Positions 49,433 to 57,851 of a stretch of DNA of 64,000 bases are shown here, one piece after another. The notes under the pieces are model-generated. The model was not told the DNA's origin. It made no database searches and worked only from the letters and a program-made list of their open reading frames with translations. The stretch's first letter is position 1; each line of letters begins with the position of its first letter. Location of the stretch: NCBI RefSeq assembly GCF_009909185.1, contig NZ_JAAAMV010000002.1, positions 434,001 to 498,000 of the forward strand. Direction: 5' to 3'. Source of the DNA: Paenibacillus glycinis (GTDB taxonomy: Bacteria > Bacillota > Bacilli > Paenibacillales > Paenibacillaceae). Made by a program: the position numbers and the translations under genes.

Positions 49433-50101
49433 TTACAACGGCAGCAGGCGCAATTTGTCGGTCGACTTCAACCGGTCCATCATGGCGTGCCATTCATCCG
49501 GCTTGTTCGGCAGCGCGGAGTAATATTGGGTCAAAAAATCCGTAACGAGCGAGGCCGGCAGTTCCGCAAGATCCTCGTCGGCCGGCAGGAAGCTGAGATT
49601 GAGGCCGCCGACAGCCGATCCGTCCTCTTCCCAGGAAGGGTGCACGTAGGGGAAGTCCAGGCGCTGGTAACCGATATGCGAGAGCACTTCGCGCCGAACA
49701 TAGGGGTTCATGGGATAGATGCCGCCGAATTCATAGGTTGCTTGCGCGGGATCGTAGATTTCCGCGAACATGCCGAGAGAGACCGTTCCGCTCTCCGCCG
49801 CCAACCGCTGCAGGTCTCGCGCGCGGTTACGCAGCAGGAAGCGGCCGATCCCAAGGCCGGGACGACCGACGATCGTGAAGTCCGTCATGGCTACCCGAAG
49901 CGCCGGGTAATACCGATACTCGGTCGTGCCGACCACTTCGCCGTCATGAACGGCAACGTAGACATGGATGCCCTCGTCTTCCAGCGGCGCGCGCCATTTC
50001 TCGAACGCCAGTACTTCTTCGGGCGGAAATACGGTCTTCATCAAAGCATGCATGTTCGCGAACAGCGGATGATCGATCGATTGAATGCGTATGTACTCCA
50101 T
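49433..50101 (-). CDS. GNAT-like N-acetyltransferase (222 aa)
   Basis: 222 residues. Motif A-like region VAMTDFTIVGRPGLGIGRFLLRNRARDL with the CoA loop, preceded by VAVHDGEVVGTTEYRYY (strand 2-3). The C-terminal part (EIYDPAQATYEFGGIYPMNPYVRREVL) is specific to this subgroup and not catalytic in sequence. Substrate unknown. ATG at 50101 with AAAGGAG eight bases upstream. It follows the other GNAT by 29 bases, and the run GNAT-GNAT-nitrilase-two-component system may be one transcript. Confidence 0.75.
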   Translation of the reverse strand: MEYIRIQSIDHPLFANMHALMKTVFPPEEVLAFEKWRAPLEDEGIHVYVAVHDGEVVGTTEYRYYPALRVAMTDFTIVGRPGLGIGRFLLRNRARDLQRLAAESGTVSLGMFAEIYDPAQATYEFGGIYPMNPYVRREVLSHIGYQRLDFPYVHPSWEEDGSAVGGLNLSFLPADEDLAELPASLVTDFLTQYYSALPNKPDEWHAMMDRLKSTDKLRLLPL

Positions 50102-50130
50102 TTGTTTCGCTCCTTTAACGTTATGAATGG

Positions 50131-50793
50131 TTAAGCCAGGAAAGGATTCCGCCACTCCATGAGGGCGGCATGATTGCGGGACTCCTCGTCTTCCAAGTAA
50201 TTCGGCACGACGCCGACGGGCATTCGTCCGCATCGCAGAAGAAACGTGATGACGGGATCGTTGTACTTGCCGGACAATACGCCTGCCAAGTACGCTTCCG
50301 GAGTCACGACGTCCGCTACGCGGTGGTAGCCCGGCATGCGCCCGCCGCCAAGCAGCCTTTTCAGACCTAGATGGACGACCGTTTCGTACATGCTCTGCAT
50401 CAGCCATTTGCCGATGCCGGCTTTACGCATCTCCGGAATGACGCAAATATCCACGATATATAAGGTGTCGCCTTGCGGATCGTGATTTCGGATATAGCCG
50501 CCGTCCGTGACGGACGCCCAGCTGTGGTCGGCATGCAGCTGCGCCTCTCCGACCTTGAGTCCCGTGACGGATCCGATGAGCCGTCCTTCGATCTCGGCGC
50601 ATAACGCCCCCTCCGGGAATCGCGCGACATGCTCGCGAAGCTGCGCTTCGTTCCACCAGAGCTCGGAAGGAAACGGCGGCGGAAAGCTCTCCCGCTGAAT
50701 ATCGATCATGCCGGGAAAATCGGAACACGTATAATTGCGGATAACGATCTCGATCGGCTTGCCGTCCGCGTACACGATCATTTGCTTTCGCAT
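50131..50793 (-). CDS. GNAT N-acetyltransferase, YhcX N-domain-like
   Basis: 220 residues. Strong GNAT core: LYIVDICVIPEMRKAGIGKWLMQSMYE, with the acetyl-CoA loop R-K-A-G-I-G. The opening PIEIVIRNYTCSDFPGMIDIQRESFPPPFPSELWW resembles the N-terminal half of YhcX, where a GNAT and a nitrilase are fused in one protein. Here the nitrilase is the preceding gene, 32 bases upstream, so the two activities are encoded separately. ATG at 50793 with AAGGAGG ten bases upstream. Confidence 0.82.
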   Translation of the reverse strand: MRKQMIVYADGKPIEIVIRNYTCSDFPGMIDIQRESFPPPFPSELWWNEAQLREHVARFPEGALCAEIEGRLIGSVTGLKVGEAQLHADHSWASVTDGGYIRNHDPQGDTLYIVDICVIPEMRKAGIGKWLMQSMYETVVHLGLKRLLGGGRMPGYHRVADVVTPEAYLAGVLSGKYNDPVITFLLRCGRMPVGVVPNYLEDEESRNHAALMEWRNPFLA

Positions 50794-50825
50794 GTCGGCC
50801 TTACCTCCTTCAAGCCAGCGCCCGA

Positions 50826-51689
50826 TTAAGACCAGTCGCCGTACAGATCGACGCGGCGGTCCCGCCATGTCGTAACCGAGCCTGCGGCCCGAACGTCGTG
50901 CAGCAACCCGACGTTCACGTCCGCGACGACGAGCATGTCGTCGTTGATAACGCCTTCGGTCATGATGCCCGCCGGCGGAAACGGAATGTCGTTCGGCGAG
51001 ATGACGGCCGCCTGCCCGTAATTCGCGCGCATGAAATCGACCTTCCGCAGCGAACCTACCGTGCCGGTCGTCACGATGTATACTTGATTCTCCACGGCTC
51101 TGGCATGGCAGCAATACCGCACGCGATAGAAACCGTGCCGGTCGTCGGTGCAGGACGGACAGAAGATAATGTCCGCGCCCTTGGCTCTTGCCATCCGCAC
51201 GATTTCCGGGAATTCGATGTCGTAGCAGGTCAGCATCGCGATCGTTCCGAACTCCGTGTCGAAGACCTGCAGTCCGTCGCCCGGCGACATGTTCCATTCC
51301 TCGCGCTCCGTCGGGGTCATATGCAGCTTCGCCTGCTTCTCCACGCGGCCGTCCGGATAGAACAAATGCGCCGTATTGTTCAGCTTGCCGTCCGCCAACG
51401 CGACGACATGCGTGCCGCCGACGATATGGACGCGATATTCCGCCGCCAACGACTGAAACAGCGCTATGTACGCATCCGTAAACTCCGGCAGCTTATCGAT
51501 GGTCAGCGCGGCGCCGGCCTCGTCCCCGATCGAGAGCAATTGCGTCGTGAAAAATTCCGGAAACAATATCGCCTGCACGCCGTACTCCGAAGCGTTCCTG
51601 ACGTAGTGCCGCGCTTGAAAAGCGAATTGATCGAAGCTCTCGATATCGGCGAGCTTATATTGCACCGCGCATACGCGTAAACCGCTCAT
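50826..51689 (-). CDS. carbon-nitrogen hydrolase (nitrilase superfamily)
   Basis: 287 residues. The catalytic triad is visible: Glu in AILFPEFFTTQ, Lys in AKLHMTPTERE and Cys in MLTCYDIEFPEI. The extra acidic motif TERE and the FPEFFTT form match the YhcX C-terminal domain. Enzymes of this superfamily hydrolyse amides or nitriles; the substrate is unknown. ATG at 51689, first of the nitrilase-GNAT pair. Cytoplasmic. Confidence 0.88.
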   Translation of the reverse strand: MSGLRVCAVQYKLADIESFDQFAFQARHYVRNASEYGVQAILFPEFFTTQLLSIGDEAGAALTIDKLPEFTDAYIALFQSLAAEYRVHIVGGTHVVALADGKLNNTAHLFYPDGRVEKQAKLHMTPTEREEWNMSPGDGLQVFDTEFGTIAMLTCYDIEFPEIVRMARAKGADIIFCPSCTDDRHGFYRVRYCCHARAVENQVYIVTTGTVGSLRKVDFMRANYGQAAVISPNDIPFPPAGIMTEGVINDDMLVVADVNVGLLHDVRAAGSVTTWRDRRVDLYGDWS

Positions 51690-51713
51690 GGTCCTCTCCC
51701 CTTGACTGCATCG

Positions 51714-53072
51714 TTATTTTTTCTGCGGAAGCGCGATCGAGATCGTCGTTCCCTGCTCCGGCTTGCTGAACACGTCGATCTGGCCTTCGTGCATGTCCAC
51801 GATCCGCTTCGCGATGGACAATCCGAGCCCGACGCCGCCCGTCGCTCGGCTTCTGGCCCCGTCCACCCGATAAAAGCGCTCGAACAAATACGGCATCTCG
51901 TCCTCGGGAATCCCGATGCCCTTGTCCGCCACCGCCAGACGCACGACGTTCTTGTGCATGGAGATGTTGATGTCGATCGGATCCTTGCTGTATTTAATGG
52001 CATTATCGAGCAAAATGACGAGCAATTGGCGGATTTTCTCTTTGTCCGCGCTAAGCCGCACGTCTTGCTTGCCGGTCGTGTGGACGCGGATCAGCCGCTG
52101 GAACGTCATATGCAGCATATCCGCCGTCTCGTCGGCCAGCTGCACGAGATTGAACGTCTCCAGCTTCAGCCAGTCCTCCTGCTCCGCCTGCGCCAGCTGC
52201 AGCATGGACTTCGTCAGATTTTGCAGCCGCTGCGATTCTTTGCTGATCGCCTCGATCGCCTCTTCGCGAATATTCACGTCGTCGCGGCCCCAGCCCTTCA
52301 GCATCCCCGCATAGCTGGTGATGACCGTAATCGGCGTCTTCAGTTCGTGCGAAGCGTCGGCGACGAACTGTTTCTGGCGCTCGAAGGTGCGGTCGAGCCG
52401 ATCGATCATTTGGTTGAACGCCCTGGCAAGCTGCAGCAGCTCCGCGGATTGATCCCGCTGGGAAAGCTCGATTTTGCGCAGCTTCCCGCTCCGGTCGATT
52501 TCCCGCATCGTCTGCACCATATGCTGTATCGGGGAAGTCAGGCGCGACGTGAACCAATAAGTGCCGAAAATCGCAAAGAGAATCGCCCCGATGCTCGTAA
52601 TCGTCAGCGCGATGACCAATACCTTCAAGTAACTGTCGAGCAGGGTGAGCTTCCGGTACAGCTCGAGCGTTCCGATGACCTCGTTGTCGTGAAAGAGCGG
52701 CACCTTCATGTACAGCACGCGCCGTCCCTCGATAAAGAACATGCCCGTGTCGTGCCGCGTGGAGAAATCCGGCTTGAGCGCAAGCAGCTCCGGGTCGGAA
52801 CCCTGCGTATTGACTACCTTGCCGCTGCTGTCCACGACGCGCATCAATTCGCTGACGTTGTAATAGTCCCGCAGCAAATCGCTGTTCGCCAGCTGACTGG
52901 GATCATTGATACGGGGATCCTCGAGCAGGATGTTCACTTTATTCGTCAGGAGCTGGTCCTCGCTGCGAATGGTGATCTTGATCACGAATAGGTATACGAA
53001 AATATTGAATAAAATCAGAATAAAGATGAGCCAAAAAATGGTGAAGAACGTGAACCTTCGGCGCAGCGTCAT
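51714..53072 (-). CDS. sensor histidine kinase
   Basis: 452 residues. Two transmembrane helices (about 11-33 and 150-172) enclose an extracytoplasmic sensor of about 115 residues; a HAMP region follows; the phospho-accepting His is in VADASHELKTPIT (near 243); N box LLDNAIKY; G boxes ADKGIGIPE and GGVGLGLSIAKRI. Autophosphorylates and passes phosphate to the regulator encoded just upstream. It overlaps the regulator gene by ATGA. The signal is not evident from the sensor sequence. Confidence 0.94.
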   Translation of the reverse strand: MTLRRRFTFFTIFWLIFILILFNIFVYLFVIKITIRSEDQLLTNKVNILLEDPRINDPSQLANSDLLRDYYNVSELMRVVDSSGKVVNTQGSDPELLALKPDFSTRHDTGMFFIEGRRVLYMKVPLFHDNEVIGTLELYRKLTLLDSYLKVLVIALTITSIGAILFAIFGTYWFTSRLTSPIQHMVQTMREIDRSGKLRKIELSQRDQSAELLQLARAFNQMIDRLDRTFERQKQFVADASHELKTPITVITSYAGMLKGWGRDDVNIREEAIEAISKESQRLQNLTKSMLQLAQAEQEDWLKLETFNLVQLADETADMLHMTFQRLIRVHTTGKQDVRLSADKEKIRQLLVILLDNAIKYSKDPIDINISMHKNVVRLAVADKGIGIPEDEMPYLFERFYRVDGARSRATGGVGLGLSIAKRIVDMHEGQIDVFSKPEQGTTISIALPQKK

Positions 53073-53767
53073 GCATCCGGCTCCTTAAGCATGTAACCGA
53101 CGCCGCGGACGGTATGAATGAGCTTGTGGCGGTAACCTTTGTCGACTTTCTGCCGCAAGTACCGGATATACACGTCGACCAGATTCGTTTCGCCGATAAA
53201 GTCGTAGCCCCACACCTCGGATAAGATATCCTCCCGGGACTTCTCCTCGTTCCGGTGCTCCGCCAAATATACGAGCAGCTCGAATTCCCGCGGCGTCAGC
53301 TCGATCGGCAAATCCTTGCGGAACACCTTGCGCGTCCGGAGCTCGATCGAGAGATCCGCGGCTCTCAGCACGTCCGGGCTCTCGGGCTCCTTGGGCTGCT
53401 GTTGGAAGATGCGAAGCAGGTTGCGCACGCGCGCGAGAAGCTCCTCCATCGCGAATGGCTTCGTTATATAGTCATTGGCGCCGTGCTCGAACCCGCTCAC
53501 TTTATCCGGAATCGTGTCGCGCGCCGTAATCAGAATAATCGGAATCGAATTGCCCGCCTGCCGAATGCGCCGCAGCACTTCGATGCCGTTCAAGCCGGGC
53601 AGCATGACATCAAGCAGCAGCAGGTCCCATTCGCCGTTCATGGCCTGCTCCAATCCGCTTCTGCCTTCGGATGCGCGGCCGACGAAATAGCCCTCATGCT
53701 CCAGTTCAAGCTGGAGAATCCGCGCAATGCCGTCTTCATCCTCGATGACAAGAATGCGTTCGTTCAT
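53069..53767 (-). CDS. OmpR/PhoB-family response regulator
   Basis: 232 residues. Receiver (1-120) with acidic VIEDED, phospho-Asp in DLLLLDVMLPG and Lys in ITKPFAM, then a winged-helix output domain with IELTPREFELLVYLAEHRNE and LVDVYIRYLRQKVDKG. Controls transcription with the kinase encoded by the next, overlapping gene. ATG at 53767; AGGTG precedes by ten bases, and the family begins MxERILVIEDE. The genes under its control cannot be named from this window. Confidence 0.94.
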   Translation of the reverse strand: MNERILVIEDEDGIARILQLELEHEGYFVGRASEGRSGLEQAMNGEWDLLLLDVMLPGLNGIEVLRRIRQAGNSIPIILITARDTIPDKVSGFEHGANDYITKPFAMEELLARVRNLLRIFQQQPKEPESPDVLRAADLSIELRTRKVFRKDLPIELTPREFELLVYLAEHRNEEKSREDILSEVWGYDFIGETNLVDVYIRYLRQKVDKGYRHKLIHTVRGVGYMLKEPDA

Positions 53768-53969
53768 ACTCGTTTTGCACCTACCTTGCTCTAGTCGTAT
53801 TGCGGATCCCGGCGGACCCGTTCCCATAATCATAATTAAGCATGTCCGCCAATGCAAGCATGCGGCCGGCGCTCGCCTTCACGCCGGGAAGCGCGCAACC
53901 AAGCCTCGTAAACGCCGTTCGCCTCGCCCGCACGCACATCATTGTAGCACAGAATCGCCCTCTTTGGCG

Positions 53970-55607
53970 TTATGCCGGGGCCAAGATCGCGTTCACGACG
54001 GGCGAAAGCGCGCGTTCGAGCAGCGCGTGCCAGCGGCGGTTCGACGTCGCCCATTTGCCTGCCCACATCTGATCGGTCCATTCATCGGCATGCAGCAGCG
54101 GAATCGAACAGCTCGGCTTGGCCGGCATCGCGGCGAGCCAGGCGCCGCGCGCGCCGAATTTGCCGTCCTTGTTGGCGACCCAGTAGGTGCCTTTGCCGGC
54201 GGCTTCCCGCTCGAAGCAGATCCGCTTTGCCGCGGCCAAACGCTGAATCGTCCATTTCGACGGAAAAGGATCGGCGACGAACAGCAGGCAGTCGCAGGCC
54301 GCGAGCTCCCGCTCCATCTCCGTCGACAGCCAGCGGCTGGACACGTCGGTGACGACGACCGGCGCTTGGATGGCCTGCAGCATCAAGCGGTGCTTCAACT
54401 GCAGCTCCGCTTCCTGCGCGGCCGCGGCAGACGACGACGGATCCAATCGATACCATGCCATGTTGGCGGAAGGCGAAGTCGTGATGACGTAACGCCGGTC
54501 AGGCGAAGCCTTGCCTTGAGAATTCTGTTTCCCGGCCGCGGGCAGCAGGGCATGCCATTCCGGTTCGAGGACGGGGTGCTCGACGGCCGCGATCGCCGGG
54601 CCTCCGGGCCGCTCCAGCAAATGCGCCAGCGTGATCGCCGTGAAGGTCCCGCCTGCGCCGGGAGACAACGAGGCGACCATGACGGTTTGCCGGCGCTGCG
54701 CGGTCGGAACGCGAGATATCGGATGTCCGGCTTGCGTTCCCCTGCCGTTCTCGGCATCGCCGTACAAGCAGCCTTCGAGCGCCTTGCACGCTTCTTCCAT
54801 CGATTCGTAACGCAAGGCGGGAACGGGATCGGTCATGCGTCCGATGACGGCTGCCAATGCAGGCGGCCCGCCGAGCAGCCATGAACCGTCGAGTCCGGGT
54901 TGACCGGCGGCCGCCTCGAAGCCGCCTCGGCTCTTGCTTCCGCCGGCCTTCGACGTCCCTCCCGCAAGCAGATAATGCAGCAGCGCGCCAAGCCCGAACA
55001 CGTCCGTCCTCGCATCGCTCTGCCGGTCTCCTTCCTGCTCCGGCGCCGCAAATCCGGGCGTGCCCAACGTGACCGTGTCTTTCAGCTGTCCCGGCTTGAA
55101 TTCGCGGGCGATTCCGAAATCGATCAGGCGCACGAAGCCGCTGCGGTCGATCATGACGTTCGTCGGCTTCAAATCCCGATGAATGATGGCCGGCTGTTGG
55201 CCGTGCAGATAGCGAAGCGCCTCTGCAAGCTGCATCCCGATTTCAATGACCCGCGACGCAGGCAGCAGCCCGCCGTGCCGTTCCATATAAGCCTGCAGCG
55301 TGATGCCGTCGATATAATCCATGACCATCAGCTCGACCGCCTCGCTGCCCGAAGGCGGAAAATAATCCACGATCAGCGGCAAATGCGGATGATTGAGCCG
55401 CATCAGCAGCCCTGCCTCCTCCGCGCTGCGCAGACCCGTTCCCACCGAGGAACGATTCACCTTCAAAGCGCGAATCTTGCCCTGCAGGCGCATATCCTCG
55501 GCCGCGTACACTTCGCCCATGCCGCCTCTGCCGATCAGGCCGTGGATGCGGTAACGACCGCCGATCACCGTTCCGCTCTCGAAAGTCACGTTATTGCCTT
55601 GTTCCAT
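53970..55607 (-). CDS. Ser/Thr protein kinase fused to degenerate P-loop (ParA/MinD-like) domain
   Basis: 545 residues. Kinase domain about 12-275: glycine loop GRGGMGEVYAAED, Lys in RALKVNRS, HRDLKPTNVMI (near 146), DFGIAREF (near 164) and APE in GFAAPEQEGD. No PASTA repeats or transmembrane helix. A linker leads to a second domain from about 305: strand plus loop MVASLSPGAGGTFTAITLAHLL, built like a ParA/MinD/CpaE P-loop but with the nucleotide-binding Lys missing, then AAVEHPVLEPEW and CDCLLFVADPFPSKW, which follow the MinD-type fold. The latter domain is probably not an ATPase. ATG at 55607 with GGGAGG nine bases upstream. Confidence 0.82.
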   Translation of the reverse strand: MEQGNNVTFESGTVIGGRYRIHGLIGRGGMGEVYAAEDMRLQGKIRALKVNRSSVGTGLRSAEEAGLLMRLNHPHLPLIVDYFPPSGSEAVELMVMDYIDGITLQAYMERHGGLLPASRVIEIGMQLAEALRYLHGQQPAIIHRDLKPTNVMIDRSGFVRLIDFGIAREFKPGQLKDTVTLGTPGFAAPEQEGDRQSDARTDVFGLGALLHYLLAGGTSKAGGSKSRGGFEAAAGQPGLDGSWLLGGPPALAAVIGRMTDPVPALRYESMEEACKALEGCLYGDAENGRGTQAGHPISRVPTAQRRQTVMVASLSPGAGGTFTAITLAHLLERPGGPAIAAVEHPVLEPEWHALLPAAGKQNSQGKASPDRRYVITTSPSANMAWYRLDPSSSAAAAQEAELQLKHRLMLQAIQAPVVVTDVSSRWLSTEMERELAACDCLLFVADPFPSKWTIQRLAAAKRICFEREAAGKGTYWVANKDGKFGARGAWLAAMPAKPSCSIPLLHADEWTDQMWAGKWATSNRRWHALLERALSPVVNAILAPA

Positions 55608-55631
55608 GAGTGCCAACCTCCCGCGTAACGC

Positions 55632-55684
55632 AAATAAAGCACCCCGAACGCGCAGACCATAGGCCTGCTAGTCCGGGATGCTTT
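55632..55684 (-). terminator. terminator of the methyltransferase/ABC unit
   Basis: AAAGCATCCCG pairs with CGGGGTGCTTT (one wobble) on the minus strand, followed by ATTTG. Confidence 0.75.
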
Positions 55685-55723
55685 CCCGCGCGTGTATTGG
55701 ATCTGATCCACGAGCCCGATCAG

Positions 55724-56740
55724 TTATCTTTTCACCAAGTATAGCGTAATTTCGTCGCGATTGTGAAACAATTGTTTCGCTTTGCGCAGCTCGAACGCCG
55801 TCTCCAGCTTCGCGATGACGTCCTTGATCGTCTGCAGCGGCTTTTTGTGCATCAGCTTGACGGTGATTACCGCGGAGGCTCCCTGCCGCAGCGCATCGGT
55901 CTTCTCCAGCACCAGCTTCGCCATTTGCATCGGGCTCCAGCTCATGTCGCAGACGAGCAGATCGAACGTGTCCGGCGCAAATTGAACGTCCGAAGCGTTT
56001 TTCTTAAGCGCCGTCAAGCGCGGGTAAGCCGACAGCTTCGGATGCAGGTCCGCCGGATCGACGGACGTGACGCGGAGTCCGCGTTCGAGCAGCAGCTGCG
56101 TCCACCCCCCCGGAGCGGCGCCGATGTCGAGCGCTTCCCGGAAATTCTCCAAGTACAGCTTGAATGCCCGTTCGGCTTCCAGCAGCTTGAACTTCGCGCG
56201 CGAGATCTGACCGTCCTCGCGCTGGAACCGGACGGCGCCGCCCGGCCAGTCGGACAGCTGCTCCGCCGGTGTTCCCCAGCCGACGTACAGCTCGTCCGCG
56301 CCGGCGAAGATGGATAAGATCTGCTCGGGCGACTGCATGGTCGTTTCGGCGCCCAGCTCCATGATGACCGCATCCAGCACCGCTTTCGTATCCGCTGCCG
56401 AATACGGGAACCGCGTGCCTTCGACGCGCCTGAGATGGACGGCGGTCGAACCTCGCTCGCAGCGCGTTCGGGCGTGCCGCACCAGCTCGGACAGCGCCTG
56501 CAGATCGTCGGCGCTGCCTTGAATCGGCAGGATCCGGTCGATCGGCTGGATATGCCGCAAAAAGATCGGCTCGTTCGTCCCGAGCAGATCGAACATCTCT
56601 TCGCGGCTCAGCGGAACTTCGATCCGAAATACTTCGCCGGCGATGAGTTGCGTAAATTTAATTTCCTTTATCATTCTGCGAAGCTCTTCCATCGCAAGCG
56701 AGGCGAAGCCGTGATTCGCCGTTCCAATCCATTCCGTCAC
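55724..56740 (-). CDS. FtsJ/RlmM-like SAM-dependent methyltransferase
   Basis: 338 residues. SAM motif I ALDIGAAPGGWTQLLLERG near residue 213, motif IV in DLLVCDMSWSPMQMAKL, and the Lys of AVITVKLMH, giving the K-D-K(-E) pattern of RrmJ/FtsJ rRNA 2'-O-methyltransferases. The N-terminal ~190 residues resemble the THUMP-containing part of RlmM. Likely modifies RNA. GTG at 56740 with GGGAGG nine bases upstream; it overlaps the ABC ATPase gene by GTGA. This start is shorter than the open frame, which lacks other sites. Confidence 0.85.
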   Translation of the reverse strand: MTEWIGTANHGFASLAMEELRRMIKEIKFTQLIAGEVFRIEVPLSREEMFDLLGTNEPIFLRHIQPIDRILPIQGSADDLQALSELVRHARTRCERGSTAVHLRRVEGTRFPYSAADTKAVLDAVIMELGAETTMQSPEQILSIFAGADELYVGWGTPAEQLSDWPGGAVRFQREDGQISRAKFKLLEAERAFKLYLENFREALDIGAAPGGWTQLLLERGLRVTSVDPADLHPKLSAYPRLTALKKNASDVQFAPDTFDLLVCDMSWSPMQMAKLVLEKTDALRQGASAVITVKLMHKKPLQTIKDVIAKLETAFELRKAKQLFHNRDEITLYLVKR

Positions 56741-57525
56741 TGCGTTCTTCCTCCCGGTAATGCCCGAATCCACGGGCGGTCATCTGCCCAATGCACATCC
56801 ACGGGCCAGTCGTATGCGGCGCTTAGCGATTCGGCGCTCAGCACTTCTTTCTTCGGCCCGGCCGCCGCGATTTCACCGTTTTGGACGAGCGCGACATGCG
56901 TGAACAACGGAATGATTTCTTCCATATGATGCGTCACGTAGACGATTGCCATATCGCGCCGGCCGAGGCGTCCGAGATCGATGAGCAGCTTCTCGCGCTC
57001 GTAGAGATCGAGTCCCGCGCACGGCTCGTCCATGATGAGCAGCTTCGGCTCGAGCATCAGCGCGCGGGCGAGCATCACTTTCTTCCGCTCCCCTTGCGAC
57101 AGCGAACCGAGCGATTGCTCGGCCGTGTGAAGCAGCCCGACTTCCGCGAGCAGCGACAGCGCCTTCAGCCGCACGCCTTCGTCGATCTCCTGATAGAACC
57201 GGAGAAAAGCGTATTCGCCGGTCGCCACGACTTCCCATACCGGATCGCGCAAGGTCAATTTCTCCATGACCGACTGGCTGATATAGCCGATTTGTTTGCG
57301 AACCTCGCGCACGTCGCACTCGCCGTAGCGGTTGCCAAGCACGTCCACCGTGCCGGAGGTCGGAAATTCATAACCCGTCATCATCTCGAGCAGCGTCGTC
57401 TTGCCGCAGCCGTTGCGGCCGAGAATGACCCAATGCTCCCCGTCGTTCATATGTAAATTGATTCCGTTCAAGATTTGCCTTTCCCCGCGTCGGAACGTGA
57501 TGTCCTTCAAGGAAATCATCGCCAT
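56737..57525 (-). CDS. ABC transporter ATPase, YlmA-like
   Basis: 262 residues. Walker A LGRNGCGKTTLLEMM, signature LSQGERKKVMLARALM, Walker B LIMDEPCAGLDLYE and His in YVTHHMEE. Patterned like YlmA-type ATPases found without a clear permease. The pair with a FtsJ-like methyltransferase is worth noting: the genes overlap by four bases. Start uncertain between ATG 57525 (ribosome site close) and ATG 57519 (spacing nine). Role not assigned. Confidence 0.88.
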   Translation of the reverse strand: MAMISLKDITFRRGERQILNGINLHMNDGEHWVILGRNGCGKTTLLEMMTGYEFPTSGTVDVLGNRYGECDVREVRKQIGYISQSVMEKLTLRDPVWEVVATGEYAFLRFYQEIDEGVRLKALSLLAEVGLLHTAEQSLGSLSQGERKKVMLARALMLEPKLLIMDEPCAGLDLYEREKLLIDLGRLGRRDMAIVYVTHHMEEIIPLFTHVALVQNGEIAAAGPKKEVLSAESLSAAYDWPVDVHWADDRPWIRALPGGRTQ

Positions 57526-57541
57526 TTCCCTCCCCCAATTA

Positions 57542-57847
57542 TTACGCCTTCATCGGTCCATGATGGATGACCACTTCCGGAGGCGCATGCTGCGTCAGCA
57601 GATGAATCATGCCGATGCGTCCCGCGGCGCTCGACGTATGAAAGTAGCAGCTTCGCGGATAACGTCCGCTGTCCACGATGAACTGCACGACGGCCAAGCC
57701 GTTCGGCTGCCCCCAGCCCAGCTCGAAGTCCAGCGAAAGCACGTCCACTTCCTCGTGTTCCAACAGCAGGATGCATTCTTCAGCCGATTTCGCGAGCACG
57801 AAGCCTGGCGGACATGGCCTATAATCATCCAAATAGACGTTGATCAT
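57542..57847 (-). CDS. cyclic-phosphate processing receiver-like (cREC) protein
   Basis: 101 residues. It begins MINVYLDDYRPCPPGF, has LSLDFELG (the would-be phospho-Asp strand) and a Rossmann-like alternating pattern, matching the receiver-derived cREC family. The paired Asp at the start and the Asp/Glu in LDFELG are kept, but it does not look like a typical phosphorylated receiver (no KP motif). ATG at 57847 is chosen over one at 57892 because GGAGG lies eleven bases upstream and the family starts here; it begins four bases after the nfo stop codon. Its role in cyclic-phosphate processing is predicted by family, not shown. Confidence 0.7.
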   Translation of the reverse strand: MINVYLDDYRPCPPGFVLAKSAEECILLLEHEEVDVLSLDFELGWGQPNGLAVVQFIVDSGRYPRSCYFHTSSAAGRIGMIHLLTQHAPPEVVIHHGPMKA

Positions 57848-57851
57848 GCGA

